Shown: positions 35,077 to 43,894 of the stretch, in pieces | How the letters are laid out: every line of letters begins with the position of its first letter | Position numbering within the stretch: position 1 is the first letter of the stretch | Source: Tardiphaga robiniae | GTDB taxonomy: Bacteria; Pseudomonadota; Alphaproteobacteria; Rhizobiales; Xanthobacteraceae | Direction: 5' to 3' | NCBI RefSeq assembly: GCF_001618955.1 | Contig: NZ_LVYV01000012.1 | Coordinates: 62,001-126,000 of the forward strand | Length of the DNA stretch: 64,000 bases | Made by a program: the position numbers and the translations under genes | Notes under the pieces: generated by a model | The model's database searches: none | What the model saw: the letters and a program-made list of their open reading frames with translations, nothing else | Told to the model about the DNA's origin: nothing

Positions 35077-36393
35077 TCAGTCGACATCGGCCAACTGGTC
35101 CGCGGTCTCGAACGCGTCGCGCGGCCATGAGATCTGCACCACCGCGCCGTGATCCGGAAAGACACGATTGCTGAAGGTCACCCTGGCGCCGGTGCGCTCC
35201 AGCAGCGTGCGCGCGATGAACACGCCGAGGCCGAGGCCGCGATGTTCGCCCTCCTCGGCGGGGCGCCGGCGTGACAGATAGGGCTCGCCGATCCGTTTCA
35301 GCAGGTCCGGCGGAATGCCCGGGCCATCATCCGAGATCGAGATCACGATACTTTCCGCATTCCACCAGGCGTTCACTTCGACCTGCTCCCGCGCGAAGTC
35401 GACCGCATTCTCCAGAATGTTGCCGACGCCGTAGAGGATCGCCGGATTGCGCATGCCGGCCGGTTCGGGCGCGTTGGCGACGGCGATACGTATCTTGATG
35501 GCAATGCCAAAGTCGCGATGCGGCGCCACGGCTTCCTCGATCAGCTGCGAGAGCGGCATGCGGTCGAATGGCGCGCCGCTCGAATTCAGCTGCGTGATCT
35601 TGGACAGAATCTCGCGGCAGCGCTGCGCTTGTTCACGGACCGTCTTCAGGTCGTCGGCGAGTTCCGGGTTGTTGTGGATGTTCTTCTCGAGCTCGCGGGA
35701 GATCAGGAAGATGGTCGAGAGCGGCGTTCCCAGTTCATGCGCGGCAGCGGCGGCGAGGCCGTCGATCTGGGTCAAATGCTGTTCGCGCGTCAGCACCAGT
35801 TCGGTGGCGGCGAGCGCGTCCGAAAGCTTGCGGGCTTCCTCGGTGACCTGAAACGCATAGAGGCTGGTCACGCCGATGGCGGTCAGGATCGAGAACCAGA
35901 CGCCGAGCAGATAGATTTGCGGCAGCACCAGCGGTTCTGCGGAGTCCCACGGTAGCGGCAGATGAAAGAAGGCCAGCACGGTGGCAGAGGCTGCCGCGAG
36001 AATGCCGAGCGCGATGGTGAACCGCGTCGGCAATGCCGTCGCCGAGATCAGCACTGGTGCCAGGAACAGGAACGAGAACGGATTTTGCAATCCGCCGGTG
36101 CAGTAGAGCAGGCCCGCGAGCTCGATGATATTGAGCGCGAGCAGGGCGGCTGCGAAGAGCGGTTCCAGCCGGTGAACCGGATTGAACAGCGTCTGCAGCA
36201 CGAGATTGAGGGTCGCCGACAGGCCAATGATCGTCACGCAGGGAATGATGGCGACGTCGTATTCGAGTCCCTGCACCACGACGAAGATCGCCGCCAACTG
36301 GCCGAGCGCCGCAAGCCAGCGCAACCGCAGGATCGTGTCGAGGCGAACATGGCGGCGCGGCTGGCGAAAGTCGGAGGCGGAAATATCGGTCAT
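35077..36393 (-). CDS. regB: RegB/PrrB/ActS-type redox-sensing histidine kinase
   Basis: A 438-residue sensor kinase that controls redox-responsive genes. Six membrane helices occupy about 25-190, with the quinone-site motif GGLQNPF at 100-106. The H-box AAAAHELGTPLSTI has the phospho-acceptor His219, and Cys259 in EQAQRCREIL is at the place of the known redox-active cysteine. The ATPase domain has NILENAVDFA, SDDGPGIP and GLGLGVFIARTLL. In this family the partner response regulator (RegA/RegR) is usually next door; none is present here. Called regS in Bradyrhizobium. Confidence 0.9.
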   Translation of the reverse strand: MTDISASDFRQPRRHVRLDTILRLRWLAALGQLAAIFVVVQGLEYDVAIIPCVTIIGLSATLNLVLQTLFNPVHRLEPLFAAALLALNIIELAGLLYCTGGLQNPFSFLFLAPVLISATALPTRFTIALGILAAASATVLAFFHLPLPWDSAEPLVLPQIYLLGVWFSILTAIGVTSLYAFQVTEEARKLSDALAATELVLTREQHLTQIDGLAAAAAHELGTPLSTIFLISRELEKNIHNNPELADDLKTVREQAQRCREILSKITQLNSSGAPFDRMPLSQLIEEAVAPHRDFGIAIKIRIAVANAPEPAGMRNPAILYGVGNILENAVDFAREQVEVNAWWNAESIVISISDDGPGIPPDLLKRIGEPYLSRRRPAEEGEHRGLGLGVFIARTLLERTGARVTFSNRVFPDHGAVVQISWPRDAFETADQLADVD

Positions 36394-36481
36394 ATCAGGA
36401 CATTAGACGCCCCGGGCGATGACCACAAACCCATGCGGGCTGCGGCCACTTGAAGCGCCCAAGCTTGCCTTCGCGGCCACA

Positions 36482-37297
36482 ATGCCGCATGGAACGGCCG
36501 CGATGGCGATTGAAGACACCAAGTCAGGTCATGCGGCGACGGTTGATCGCAGTGCTTCGGCGGCGATCGACGTCGCGCATCTCGTCAAACTCTACAAGAC
36601 CAACCGCGCCGTGGACGACATCTCGTTCAAGATCGCGCGCGGCAGCGTCACCGGTCTCCTGGGCGGGAACGGCGCTGGCAAGACCACCACCATTGCCATG
36701 ATCATGGGGCTGACGCTGCCGACCTCGGGAAAGGTCTCGGTGCTCGGCTGCGCGATGCCGGCGCAATCAGCCGAAGTGCTCGGCCGGATGAATTTTGAAA
36801 GCCCTTACGTCGACATGCCGATGCGGCTCACGGTCCGGCAAAACCTCACCGTGTTCGGAAAGCTCTATGCCGTGCCGGACCTCAAGGGCCGCATCGCGCA
36901 ACTGGCCGAAGACCTCGATCTCAAGGATTTTCTCGACCGCGCCAGCGGCAAGCTCTCGGCAGGCCAGAAAACGCGTGTCGCGCTGGCCAAGGCGTTGATC
37001 AATGCGCCGGAGCTGTTGCTGCTCGATGAGCCGACTGCCTCGCTCGATCCGGATACCGCGGACTGGATCAGGCAGCATCTTGAGACCTATCGCAGGAGCC
37101 AAAACGCGACGATCCTTCTGGCGTCGCACAACATGCTGGAAGTTGAGCGGCTGTGCGACCGCGTCATCATCATGAAGAAGGGCCGCATCGAGGACGATGA
37201 CAGCCCCGAGCAGATTCTTCTGCGCTATAACCGCACGACGCTGGAAGACGTGTTCCTCGACGTCGCGCGCGGTCGCGACCGGGAGCAGGCGCCATGA
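36482..37297 (+). CDS. ABC-2 type exporter ATP-binding protein
   Basis: ATPase subunit driving the permease encoded next. Walker A is GGNGAGKTTT, the signature is KLSAGQKTRVALAKAL, and Walker B is LLLLDEPTASLD; the H-loop is in ILLASHNMLEVE. The start is uncertain: ATGs at 36419, 36482 and 36503 are in frame and none has a strong ribosome site; 36482 gives 271 residues with a short N-terminal tail. The permease start overlaps its stop by four bases. Substrate unknown. Confidence 0.9.
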   Translation: MPHGTAAMAIEDTKSGHAATVDRSASAAIDVAHLVKLYKTNRAVDDISFKIARGSVTGLLGGNGAGKTTTIAMIMGLTLPTSGKVSVLGCAMPAQSAEVLGRMNFESPYVDMPMRLTVRQNLTVFGKLYAVPDLKGRIAQLAEDLDLKDFLDRASGKLSAGQKTRVALAKALINAPELLLLDEPTASLDPDTADWIRQHLETYRRSQNATILLASHNMLEVERLCDRVIIMKKGRIEDDDSPEQILLRYNRTTLEDVFLDVARGRDREQAP

Positions 37298-38109
37298 GCC
37301 TCGTAGAGCGGTCACACGGTATCGCCATGCATCGCGTCAATGCGATGGTGCTGCGCTACTGGTATCTGTTGGTATCGTCGTGGCCGCGCATGCTGGAGCT
37401 GGTCTATTGGCCGGCGCTGCAGATCATCACCTGGGGCTTCCTGCAGAATTACATCTCGCAGAATGCCGGGTTCTTCGCCCAGGCCGGCGGCACGCTGATC
37501 GGCGCAGTGATCCTGTGGGACATCCTGTTTCGCGGCCAGCTTGGCTTCTCCATCTCCTTCCTCGAGGAAATGTGGGCGCGCAATCTCGGTAACCTGATGA
37601 TGAGCCCGCTGAAGCCGATCGAGTTTCTGATCTCGCTGATGATCATGAGCCTGATCCGCCTCGCCATCGGCATCATCCCGATGGTGATTCTCGCAATGTT
37701 CTTTAAATTCAACCTGTTCGCGCTCGGCCTGCCGCTGATCGCGTTCTTCTGCAACCTGATCTTCACCAGCTGGTCGCTCGGTATCTTCGTGTCTGGTCTG
37801 GTGCTGCGCAACGGCCTCGGCGCCGAGAGCATTGTCTGGACGCTGATGTTCGGGCTGATGCCGCTGGCCTGCGTCTACTATCCAGTCTCGGTGCTGCCGG
37901 CGTGGTTGCAATATATCGCCTGGGCCTTGCCGCCGACCTATGTATTCGAGGGCATGCGGGCGCTCCTGTTCGATCACACCTTCCGCGCCGATCTGATGTT
38001 GACTGCGCTGGCCATCAACGTCGTGCTGTTTATTGTTTCATTCGCGATATTTCTTGGGCTTTTGAACAGCGCCAGGCGCGCCGGAACGCTGATCTCCGGC
38101 GGCGAATAA
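37294..38109 (+). CDS. ABC-2 type transporter permease
   Basis: A 271-residue membrane protein with six helices of the ABC2_membrane family (LELVYWPALQIITWGFLQNY, GISFLEEMWARNLGNLMMSP-like region, and LPPTYVFEGMRALLFDHTF near the C-terminus). The start ATGA overlaps the ATPase stop, so both are made together. Pattern resembles small drug or polysaccharide exporters of this type. Confidence 0.9.
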   Translation: MSLVERSHGIAMHRVNAMVLRYWYLLVSSWPRMLELVYWPALQIITWGFLQNYISQNAGFFAQAGGTLIGAVILWDILFRGQLGFSISFLEEMWARNLGNLMMSPLKPIEFLISLMIMSLIRLAIGIIPMVILAMFFKFNLFALGLPLIAFFCNLIFTSWSLGIFVSGLVLRNGLGAESIVWTLMFGLMPLACVYYPVSVLPAWLQYIAWALPPTYVFEGMRALLFDHTFRADLMLTALAINVVLFIVSFAIFLGLLNSARRAGTLISGGE

Positions 38110-38198
38110 GACCATTTATCAAGGGATAACCGCCGTTTTTACCGCCAATGGCCTGAAAGCCATGCGTGCGGCGCATTGACGCTTTCTTACGCAGACAC

Positions 38199-38210
38199 CA
38201 GTATATACTG
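38199..38210. promoter_or_regulatory. 12-bp palindrome upstream of the PHB depolymerase gene
   Basis: CAGTATATACTG is a perfect palindrome 36 bases before the phaZ ATG and contains a TATACT -10-like box. A TTGACG lies further upstream (38176-38181) but the spacing to the box is too long for a standard promoter. Possible operator, for example of a PHB-cycle regulator. Confidence 0.35.
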
Positions 38211-38245
38211 CAGCGCAAAAGCAGACGCTCAACGAGTGAGGACAG

Positions 38246-39571
38246 ATGCCGATAGGTGAATTTGGCAGGCCGCCAGCCCTGCCGTCCGAGACGAGCCCGG
38301 CTCTGACCACCCCGATGTACTGGATGTATGAGATGGCCTACGCGTCGCTCAATCCAGCGCGCGCGATGACAGACGCTACCAGGATGCTGTTTCAGAATCC
38401 GCTGAATCCGTTCTCGCAGACCGAGTTCGGCAAGTCGGTGACAGCGGGCTGCGAATTGTTCGAGCGCACCACGCGTCGCTACGGCAAGCCGGAATGGGGC
38501 CTGCACGATACCGACGTGAACGGCGTACGCACGCCGATCGAGATTCGCTCGGTGTGGGAAAAGCCGTTCTGCCGTTTGTTGTATTTCGATCGCAAGCATC
38601 CGCGTCCGCTGCGCGCACCGCAGCCGCGCGTGTTGATCGTGGCGCCGATGTCCGGTCACTACGCGACATTGCTGCGTGGTACCGTCGAGGCCTTCCTGCC
38701 GACCCATGAGGTCTACATCACCGACTGGTCGGATGCGCGTCAGGTCCCTCTGGCCGCGGGCCGCTTCGATCTCGAAGACTACATCGACTATGTGATCGAG
38801 ATGTTCCACGTGCTTGGCGGCAACGTCCATGTGCTCGCTGTCTGTCAGCCCGCGGTGCCGGTGCTCGCCGCCGTCTCGGTGATGGAAGCCGACAACGATC
38901 CCTATGTGCCACTGTCGATGACGCTGATGGGCGGTCCGATCGATACACGCCGCAATCCGACCGCCGTGAACAATCTCGCGGCGGAAAAGGGAATCGACTG
39001 GTTCCGCAACAACGTCATTACCAAAGTGCCGTTTCCGCATCCAGGCGTGATGCGCGACGTTTATCCGGGCTTCCTGCAGCTCAGCGGCTTCATCAGCATG
39101 AATCGCGACCGCCACATGGAAGCGCACAAGAAGCTGTTCCAGAATCTCGTGAAGGGCGATGGCGACCTCGTCGACAAGCATCGCGAATTCTACGACGAAT
39201 ATCTGGCGGTGATGGACCTGACCGCAGAGTATTACCTGCAGACGGTCGATACCGTGTTCGTCAAACACGCGCTGCCGAAGGGCGAGATGATCCATCGCGG
39301 CAAGCCTGTTGATCCCTCGAAGGTCGTCAACGTCGCGCTGATGACCGTCGAAGGCGAGAACGACGACATCTCAGGCCTCGGTCAGACTGAAGCGACGCAT
39401 ATGTTGTGCAGTTCGATCCCCGACGATCGTCGTGTGCATTACGTTCAGAAGGGCGTTGGCCACTACGGCGTGTTCAATGGATCGCGATTCAAATCTGAAA
39501 TCGTGCCGCGCGTGTCTGACTTCATGCTGAGCGCAGCAAGCGCACGTCATCGCGCCGCTGCTGCGGAGTGA
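38246..39571 (+). CDS. phaZ: Intracellular polyhydroxyalkanoate (PHB) depolymerase
   Basis: Mobilises stored PHB granules to hydroxybutyrate in the cytoplasm. The 441-residue protein has no signal peptide and follows the intracellular PhaZ1 plan. The usual serine nucleophile is replaced by Cys200 in VHVLAVCQPAVPVLA, as in that family. The oxyanion region is VAPMSGHYATLLRG, the catalytic aspartate probably in VEGENDDISG, and the histidine in KGVGHYGVF. The ATG at 38246 has GAGGA upstream. Monocistronic; followed by a large palindrome that may end transcription. Confidence 0.94.
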   Translation: MPIGEFGRPPALPSETSPALTTPMYWMYEMAYASLNPARAMTDATRMLFQNPLNPFSQTEFGKSVTAGCELFERTTRRYGKPEWGLHDTDVNGVRTPIEIRSVWEKPFCRLLYFDRKHPRPLRAPQPRVLIVAPMSGHYATLLRGTVEAFLPTHEVYITDWSDARQVPLAAGRFDLEDYIDYVIEMFHVLGGNVHVLAVCQPAVPVLAAVSVMEADNDPYVPLSMTLMGGPIDTRRNPTAVNNLAAEKGIDWFRNNVITKVPFPHPGVMRDVYPGFLQLSGFISMNRDRHMEAHKKLFQNLVKGDGDLVDKHREFYDEYLAVMDLTAEYYLQTVDTVFVKHALPKGEMIHRGKPVDPSKVVNVALMTVEGENDDISGLGQTEATHMLCSSIPDDRRVHYVQKGVGHYGVFNGSRFKSEIVPRVSDFMLSAASARHRAAAAE

Positions 39572-39946
39572 TTCAACACGCGCGCATGCGATGACGATGC
39601 ATCGTCATCGCATGCGCGCTATCAACATCGATGAATCGAAAATAACGTCGTTGAGATGCGCGATTATCGCGCGTGAGTTGCGATGGCGCGCTTTCTAAGC
39701 CCTTGAAAACAGGCACGGAAACCGGATTTTTCGCCTATTTCTAGCAGCGGTGCGCGATTCACTCCTAGATTCCGAAATTCAGCGTTCTTTTGAATCGAGA
39801 TTCCTGTTCCGGCCCCCATCCGGTAGGGGACAAATCGCCTTTTGACCCCGTATATTGGGCAAATGATTTGTTTTTGCGCCGAGCAATTCCCGTGGCGGCG
39901 GTTATGGCAGAATCCGGTCGATCTACTGACGACCGGGACTACTGAC
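39572..39946. other. 375-base gap after phaZ; one palindrome, no gene seen
   Basis: Apart from the 40-base palindrome near its start, this gap is moderately AT-rich. The minus-strand ORF covering much of it (to 39948) has no family character and I leave it out. The open frame leading into the metallopeptidase gene reads through part of the gap but lacks a good start. Confidence 0.4.
39580..39619. terminator. Perfect 40-bp palindrome after phaZ
   Basis: Two 20-base arms meet without a spacer at 39599/39600 (core CGATGCATCG). As RNA it would form a long hairpin nine bases after the phaZ stop. It lacks a T-run. The perfect symmetry over 40 bases is unusual and could also be a cruciform or protein-binding site. 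Confidence 0.55.
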
Positions 39947-40699
39947 ATGGCCTTCCGCGCACTTCTCTATCGCCGCCCCACCGAACCAGACACGCTTGCC
40001 GTCAAACACGGCTCCCAGATCTTCGCCATACGCCTGCGCAGGCACCGCCGTGCCACGCGTTACACGCTGCGCATTCATCCGAGCGAGCGCGAAGCCATTC
40101 TGACGATGCCGCCGCGTGGGTCATTGGCCGATGCAAAGGACTTCGCACAGCGTCATGGCGCCTGGATCGCCGCGCGTCTAGGTCGTTTGCCGAAGGCAGC
40201 ACCATTCGAACACGGCACAACGGTTCCGTTGCGGGGAACTCCGCACAGGATCGTGCACCGTGCGGGGCGGGGGACAGTGTGGACCGAGACCCGCGACAGC
40301 GGCGAGAAGATCATCTGCGTCGCCGGCGATGTCGAGCATATCGACCGACGTATCCACGATTTCCTCAAGCGCGAAGCCAGGGCCGATCTCGTCAAGGCAT
40401 CGAACCGCTACGCGGCGCAGCTGAACGTCAAGGTGAAGCGGATCTCGATCCGCGATCAGTCGAGCCGCTGGGGATCGTGCACCACCGAGGGGTCGCTGTC
40501 GTTCTCGTGGCGTCTGATCCTCGCGCCGCCCTTCGTGCTGGATTATCTCGCGGCCCATGAAGTCGGGCATCTCGTCGAGATGAACCACTCGGTGAAGTTC
40601 TGGCGCGTGGTCGGGCGCATCTGCCCGGCGACCGAACGTGCCAAGGCCTGGCTCGATACCCATGGCAACGACCTGCATCGCTTCGGCGTGCAGGACTGA
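39947..40699 (+). CDS. YgjP-like (DUF45/M48) zinc metallopeptidase
   Basis: A 250-residue cytoplasmic protein of the YgjP/SprT-like family. The zinc motif HEVGH is in LAAHEVGHLVEMNHSVKFW, and SIRDQSSRWGSC is the other family landmark. The ATG at 39947 gives the usual length; the frame is open to 39842 but without support. Physiological substrate unknown. It converges on the PBP1A gene. Confidence 0.9.
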   Translation: MAFRALLYRRPTEPDTLAVKHGSQIFAIRLRRHRRATRYTLRIHPSEREAILTMPPRGSLADAKDFAQRHGAWIAARLGRLPKAAPFEHGTTVPLRGTPHRIVHRAGRGTVWTETRDSGEKIICVAGDVEHIDRRIHDFLKREARADLVKASNRYAAQLNVKVKRISIRDQSSRWGSCTTEGSLSFSWRLILAPPFVLDYLAAHEVGHLVEMNHSVKFWRVVGRICPATERAKAWLDTHGNDLHRFGVQD

Positions 40700-40705
40700 G
40701 CTTCT

Positions 40706-40742
40706 GTCCCGGCCGCGATGCTGCGCATCGCGTGTCCGGGAC
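40706..40742. terminator. Bidirectional hairpin between convergent genes
   Basis: GTCCCGG (40706-40712) pairs with CCGGGAC (40736-40742), and CGCGATGC (40714-40721) with GCATCGCG (40725-40732) around the loop TGC. It sits between the metallopeptidase and PBP1A stop codons. Confidence 0.6.
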
Positions 40743-40751
40743 GCTCGCTCA

Positions 40752-43013
40752 CTATCTCCCGAACAACCGCTCCGTCAGCCAGCCATCCAGCCCGCTCGCG
40801 GCTTCCGGCCGCACATTTTGCTGCGGCTGCTGGCGCGCGGCGGGGTAGTTGGTTTGCGTCGGTGCCGGCGGCTGCGGGCGAGTGCCGTTATAGACGGGGG
40901 CGCTTGGCACGTAGCCGCGTTCCGGTGGCGCTGATGGCGACGGTGCGTTCGATCCGGGCAGCAGGCTCGACAGCGCCTGGCCGATCGGATTGTTGCTGAA
41001 CGAATTCGACGGCGCCAATCCCGGCACCGGCTGCGGCTGCAGGCCCTGATGCGCCGTCTTCATGAAGCGCGACCAGATCTCCACCGGCAGTCCGCCGCCG
41101 GTGGCCTTCTTGGTCGGCGAGTTGTCGTCATTGCCGAGCCAGACGCCGGTGACGAGCTGTGAGGTGTAGCCGATGAACCAGGCGTCGCGGAAATCCTGGC
41201 TGGTGCCGGTCTTGCCCGCGGCTTGCCAGCCCGGCAGTTCGGCCTTCTTGGCGCTGCCGGACAAAATCGTCTGCTGCATCATCGTGTTCATGGCAGCCAC
41301 GGCGCGGCGATCGATCACCTGGCTCGCGGTCTCGGCCGGGCGCGTATAGAGCGTCTTCTTGCCTTCCACCGTACGGATGCGGTTCACCACATGGGGCGAC
41401 ACAGCGAGGCCGCCATTGGCAAAGGGCGCATAGGCGCCGACCAGCTCGGTCATCGAGACTTCCGAGGTGCCGAGCGCGATCGACGCATTGGCCTCTAACT
41501 TGGAGGCGATCCCCAGCCGATGCGCGGTGCGCACCACGCTGGCCGGGCCGACCTCGATGCCGAGCCGCACGGCGACCGTGTTCAGCGACATCGCCAGCGC
41601 CTGGGTCAGGGTCACCGAGCCGAAATATTCGTGGGTGTAGTTCTCCGGCTTCCAGCCCTTGATGTCGATCGGCGCGTCGGTGCGGATGGTTTCCGGCGTC
41701 AGCCCCGCCTCGATGGCGGTGAGATAGACGAACGGCTTGAAGCTCGACCCCGGCTGGCGCTTCGCGGTCACCGCGCGGTTGAACTGGCTCTCGCTATAGT
41801 TCCGCCCGCCGACCATGGCGCGCACCGAGCCGTCCGGCGTCATCGCCACCAGCGCGCCCTGCGTGACGTTGAACTTCACGCTCTTGGCCGCCAGCTCGTC
41901 GATGATGGCGGCTTCGGCGACGCTTTGCAGCTTGGGATCGATGGTGGTCTCGACAATGATGCTCTCGTCGACCTGGCCGACGAGGTCGTCCAGCACTTCG
42001 CCGATCCAGTCGGCGACATAGTTCACCGTGCCGGCGCCGACCGGCTTGACGTTGTATTGCGGCACGCCGGTCGCGCCCTTGGCCTGCGCTGCGGTGATGA
42101 ATTCGGCGTCCTGCATCGCCGCCAGCACGACCTTGGCGCGCGCCTCGGCGCCTTCCGGATTGCGGTTCGGTGCCAGGCGCGAAGGCGACTTCACGAGCCC
42201 CGCCAGCATCGCCGCTTCCGCCACCGTGACGTTCTTGGCCGGCTTGCCGAAATATTTCTGCGCCGCGGCTTCGACGCCGTAAGCGCCGGAGCCGAAATAG
42301 ACCCGGTTGAGATACAGTTCCAGGATCTCGGCCTTGGAATGCTTGCGCTCCAGCCAGAACGCCAGCTCCACTTCCTGCAGCTTGCGCGCCATGGTGCGCT
42401 CCTGCGTCAGGAACAGGTTCTTGGCGAGCTGCTGCGTCAGCGTCGAGCCGCCCTGCGACACGCCGCGATGCATCAGGTTGGTGGCCGCCGCGCGCGCGAT
42501 GCCGATCGGGTCCACGCCGTAATGCGAATAGAACCGCCGGTCCTCGATGGCGATGAAGGCCTTCGGCAGATAGGGCGGCAGATCCTTCAGCGACACATTG
42601 GCGCCGGCCTGTTCGCCGCGCGTCGCCAGCACCGTGCCGTCCATGCCGACGATCTGGATCGTCGGCGGGCGCTTGGGAATTTCCAGCGACTGGATCGGCG
42701 GCAGATGCGCGCCGACATAGATCACGACGCCGACAATGGCGATCGCCGCCCACAGGCCGAGCACCGCGCCCCAGTAGAACAGCCGCTTGACGCCGCGGCC
42801 TATGCCGCCAGAGCTGCGCGCCTTGCTGGATGTGCGGGATTTGCGCGGCTTGTCGCTGCCGCCACTATTGGACTCGCGCTTCGGCGCCTTTTTTGGCCGG
42901 TCGTCACCGCCGCCGGGCACGCGATCCGCCGCGCTGAGGCGCAGATCGGACAGCGCCGCGCCGAGCCCGAAGGTCGGCTCCTTGCGCCCGCTCTTTTTCT
43001 TGCCCCACGCCAT
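40752..43013 (-). CDS. Penicillin-binding protein 1A family (bifunctional glycosyltransferase/transpeptidase)
   Basis: Polymerises and cross-links peptidoglycan. The 753-residue protein starts at the ATG at 43013 with a basic, disordered cytoplasmic tail (about 1-75, PKKAPKRESN and similar) and one membrane anchor (about 80-105). The GT51 glycosyltransferase domain has AIEDRRFYSHYGVDPIGIAR and GGSTLTQQLAKNLFL. The transpeptidase domain has the SxxK in PGSSFKPFVY and KTGTSQDFRDAWF. A proline/glutamine-rich tail of about 90 residues ends the protein. Monocistronic. Confidence 0.94.
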   Translation of the reverse strand: MAWGKKKSGRKEPTFGLGAALSDLRLSAADRVPGGGDDRPKKAPKRESNSGGSDKPRKSRTSSKARSSGGIGRGVKRLFYWGAVLGLWAAIAIVGVVIYVGAHLPPIQSLEIPKRPPTIQIVGMDGTVLATRGEQAGANVSLKDLPPYLPKAFIAIEDRRFYSHYGVDPIGIARAAATNLMHRGVSQGGSTLTQQLAKNLFLTQERTMARKLQEVELAFWLERKHSKAEILELYLNRVYFGSGAYGVEAAAQKYFGKPAKNVTVAEAAMLAGLVKSPSRLAPNRNPEGAEARAKVVLAAMQDAEFITAAQAKGATGVPQYNVKPVGAGTVNYVADWIGEVLDDLVGQVDESIIVETTIDPKLQSVAEAAIIDELAAKSVKFNVTQGALVAMTPDGSVRAMVGGRNYSESQFNRAVTAKRQPGSSFKPFVYLTAIEAGLTPETIRTDAPIDIKGWKPENYTHEYFGSVTLTQALAMSLNTVAVRLGIEVGPASVVRTAHRLGIASKLEANASIALGTSEVSMTELVGAYAPFANGGLAVSPHVVNRIRTVEGKKTLYTRPAETASQVIDRRAVAAMNTMMQQTILSGSAKKAELPGWQAAGKTGTSQDFRDAWFIGYTSQLVTGVWLGNDDNSPTKKATGGGLPVEIWSRFMKTAHQGLQPQPVPGLAPSNSFSNNPIGQALSSLLPGSNAPSPSAPPERGYVPSAPVYNGTRPQPPAPTQTNYPAARQQPQQNVRPEAASGLDGWLTERLFGR

Positions 43014-43182
43014 ACGCAAACACCACGCCACCCGATACCGCGGAGCCTAGCGAGCGCGGTTTAAGGCGCGGTTACGCAGAAGTTAACGTAAGGGAAACGC
43101 GGTTCCATGGGGAGACCGCTTGAGCCTGCCCATGCGCGGCTTTGCCTACGCTGTTGGGCGGGATGTAGCCGTCGCCACACTC

Positions 43183-43222
43183 TCGGTGTCATCACCGGGC
43201 TTGACCCAGTGATCCATCCGCG
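43183..43222. repeat. Fragment of the 'gtgtcatcaccgggcttgac' intergenic repeat
   Basis: Matches the style of the longer repeat at 47347-47477 (GTGTCATggCCGGaCTTGAtCC). It lies just upstream of the ADP-ribosyltransferase gene and marks the left side of the accessory patch. Confidence 0.5.
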
Positions 43223-43291
43223 AACTAATTCCCGTGCCTTTGCGACAAGTCGGTATGCAATCCTTTCCAACGACCGTCGGATATAGATCGC

Positions 43292-43894
43292 GTGCGGGGA
43301 GCCGAGTTTCTTGAGGTGCTGACGCGTCTCATCGGTGTCGATGAGGCCGCGCGCTGCGCGCGAAGGATCAGCAGCCCTTCGGCATTGGATGAGATATTTC
43401 ACGGTCAGATAACGAATACAGAGGCGCTGGCGTTCTACGTCTATTCCACCGCCAATGGCTGGCATAGCTATATCAATGAGCAACTTTGGTCCGGGCGTCC
43501 TGATCCGGATGTGGTCGCGTTCGCGCAGGTTCTGGATGCCGGGTTGGGCAAGATCGTTCCCATCACAGGAAAACAGGCGACCGTTTATCGAGGTTATCAC
43601 GCCGCCGACATGGCTGCATTCGAAGCCCACTACGTTCCGGACGGGATCGTAACCTTCCCCGCGTTCACGAGCGCCTCATTCTCCGAGGCCGGCGCCTTTG
43701 GAGGAAACGTCCTGTTTATCATTCGGGCCTTAAATGGACGGGCGATCTGGTGGTTGTCGCCCAATTTTCACGAGGAAGAGGCGCTTCTCCCGACCGGCTG
43801 TCGATTTCGGGTGATCGACAAGGAATTTCTTTCCGTCGGCAGTGAACCCGTCAAGCTCGTCATCGTTCTTCAAGAGATTGATCAGAGACCCTAG
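43292..43894 (+). CDS. Predicted mono-ADP-ribosyltransferase (R-S-E class toxin fold)
   Basis: Would transfer ADP-ribose from NAD+ to an arginine of a target protein. The 200-residue protein shows the full R-S-E set in order: EALAFYVYSTANGWHSYIN (helix of the ART fold), the NAD arginine Arg100 in TVYRGYH, the STS-like FTSAS (Ser127), and ExE in HEEEALLPTG (Glu161, Glu163). It keeps the C-terminal RFRVIDKE strand. There is no signal peptide. The GTG at 43292 is the only start after an in-frame stop at 43226; it has no strong ribosome site. It abuts the 62-codon gene downstream. Could be an effector, a toxin with antitoxin, or anti-phage factor. Confidence 0.82.
   Translation: MRGAEFLEVLTRLIGVDEAARCARRISSPSALDEIFHGQITNTEALAFYVYSTANGWHSYINEQLWSGRPDPDVVAFAQVLDAGLGKIVPITGKQATVYRGYHAADMAAFEAHYVPDGIVTFPAFTSASFSEAGAFGGNVLFIIRALNGRAIWWLSPNFHEEEALLPTGCRFRVIDKEFLSVGSEPVKLVIVLQEIDQRP

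Noticed and set aside
38030-39295. 421-codon minus-strand frame opposite phaZ
   Set aside because: phaZ is certain; the opposite frame has no recognisable motif.
39664-39948. 94-codon minus-strand frame before the metallopeptidase
   Set aside because: Low-character sequence in an intergenic region; no start signal or family.
41520-43064. 514-codon plus-strand frame opposite PBP1A
   Set aside because: The longest shadow in the window; PBP1A motifs on the minus strand exclude it.
43061-43630. 189-codon minus-strand frame over the ADP-ribosyltransferase gene
   Set aside because: The plus frame keeps the full R-S-E motif set, so this is the shadow.
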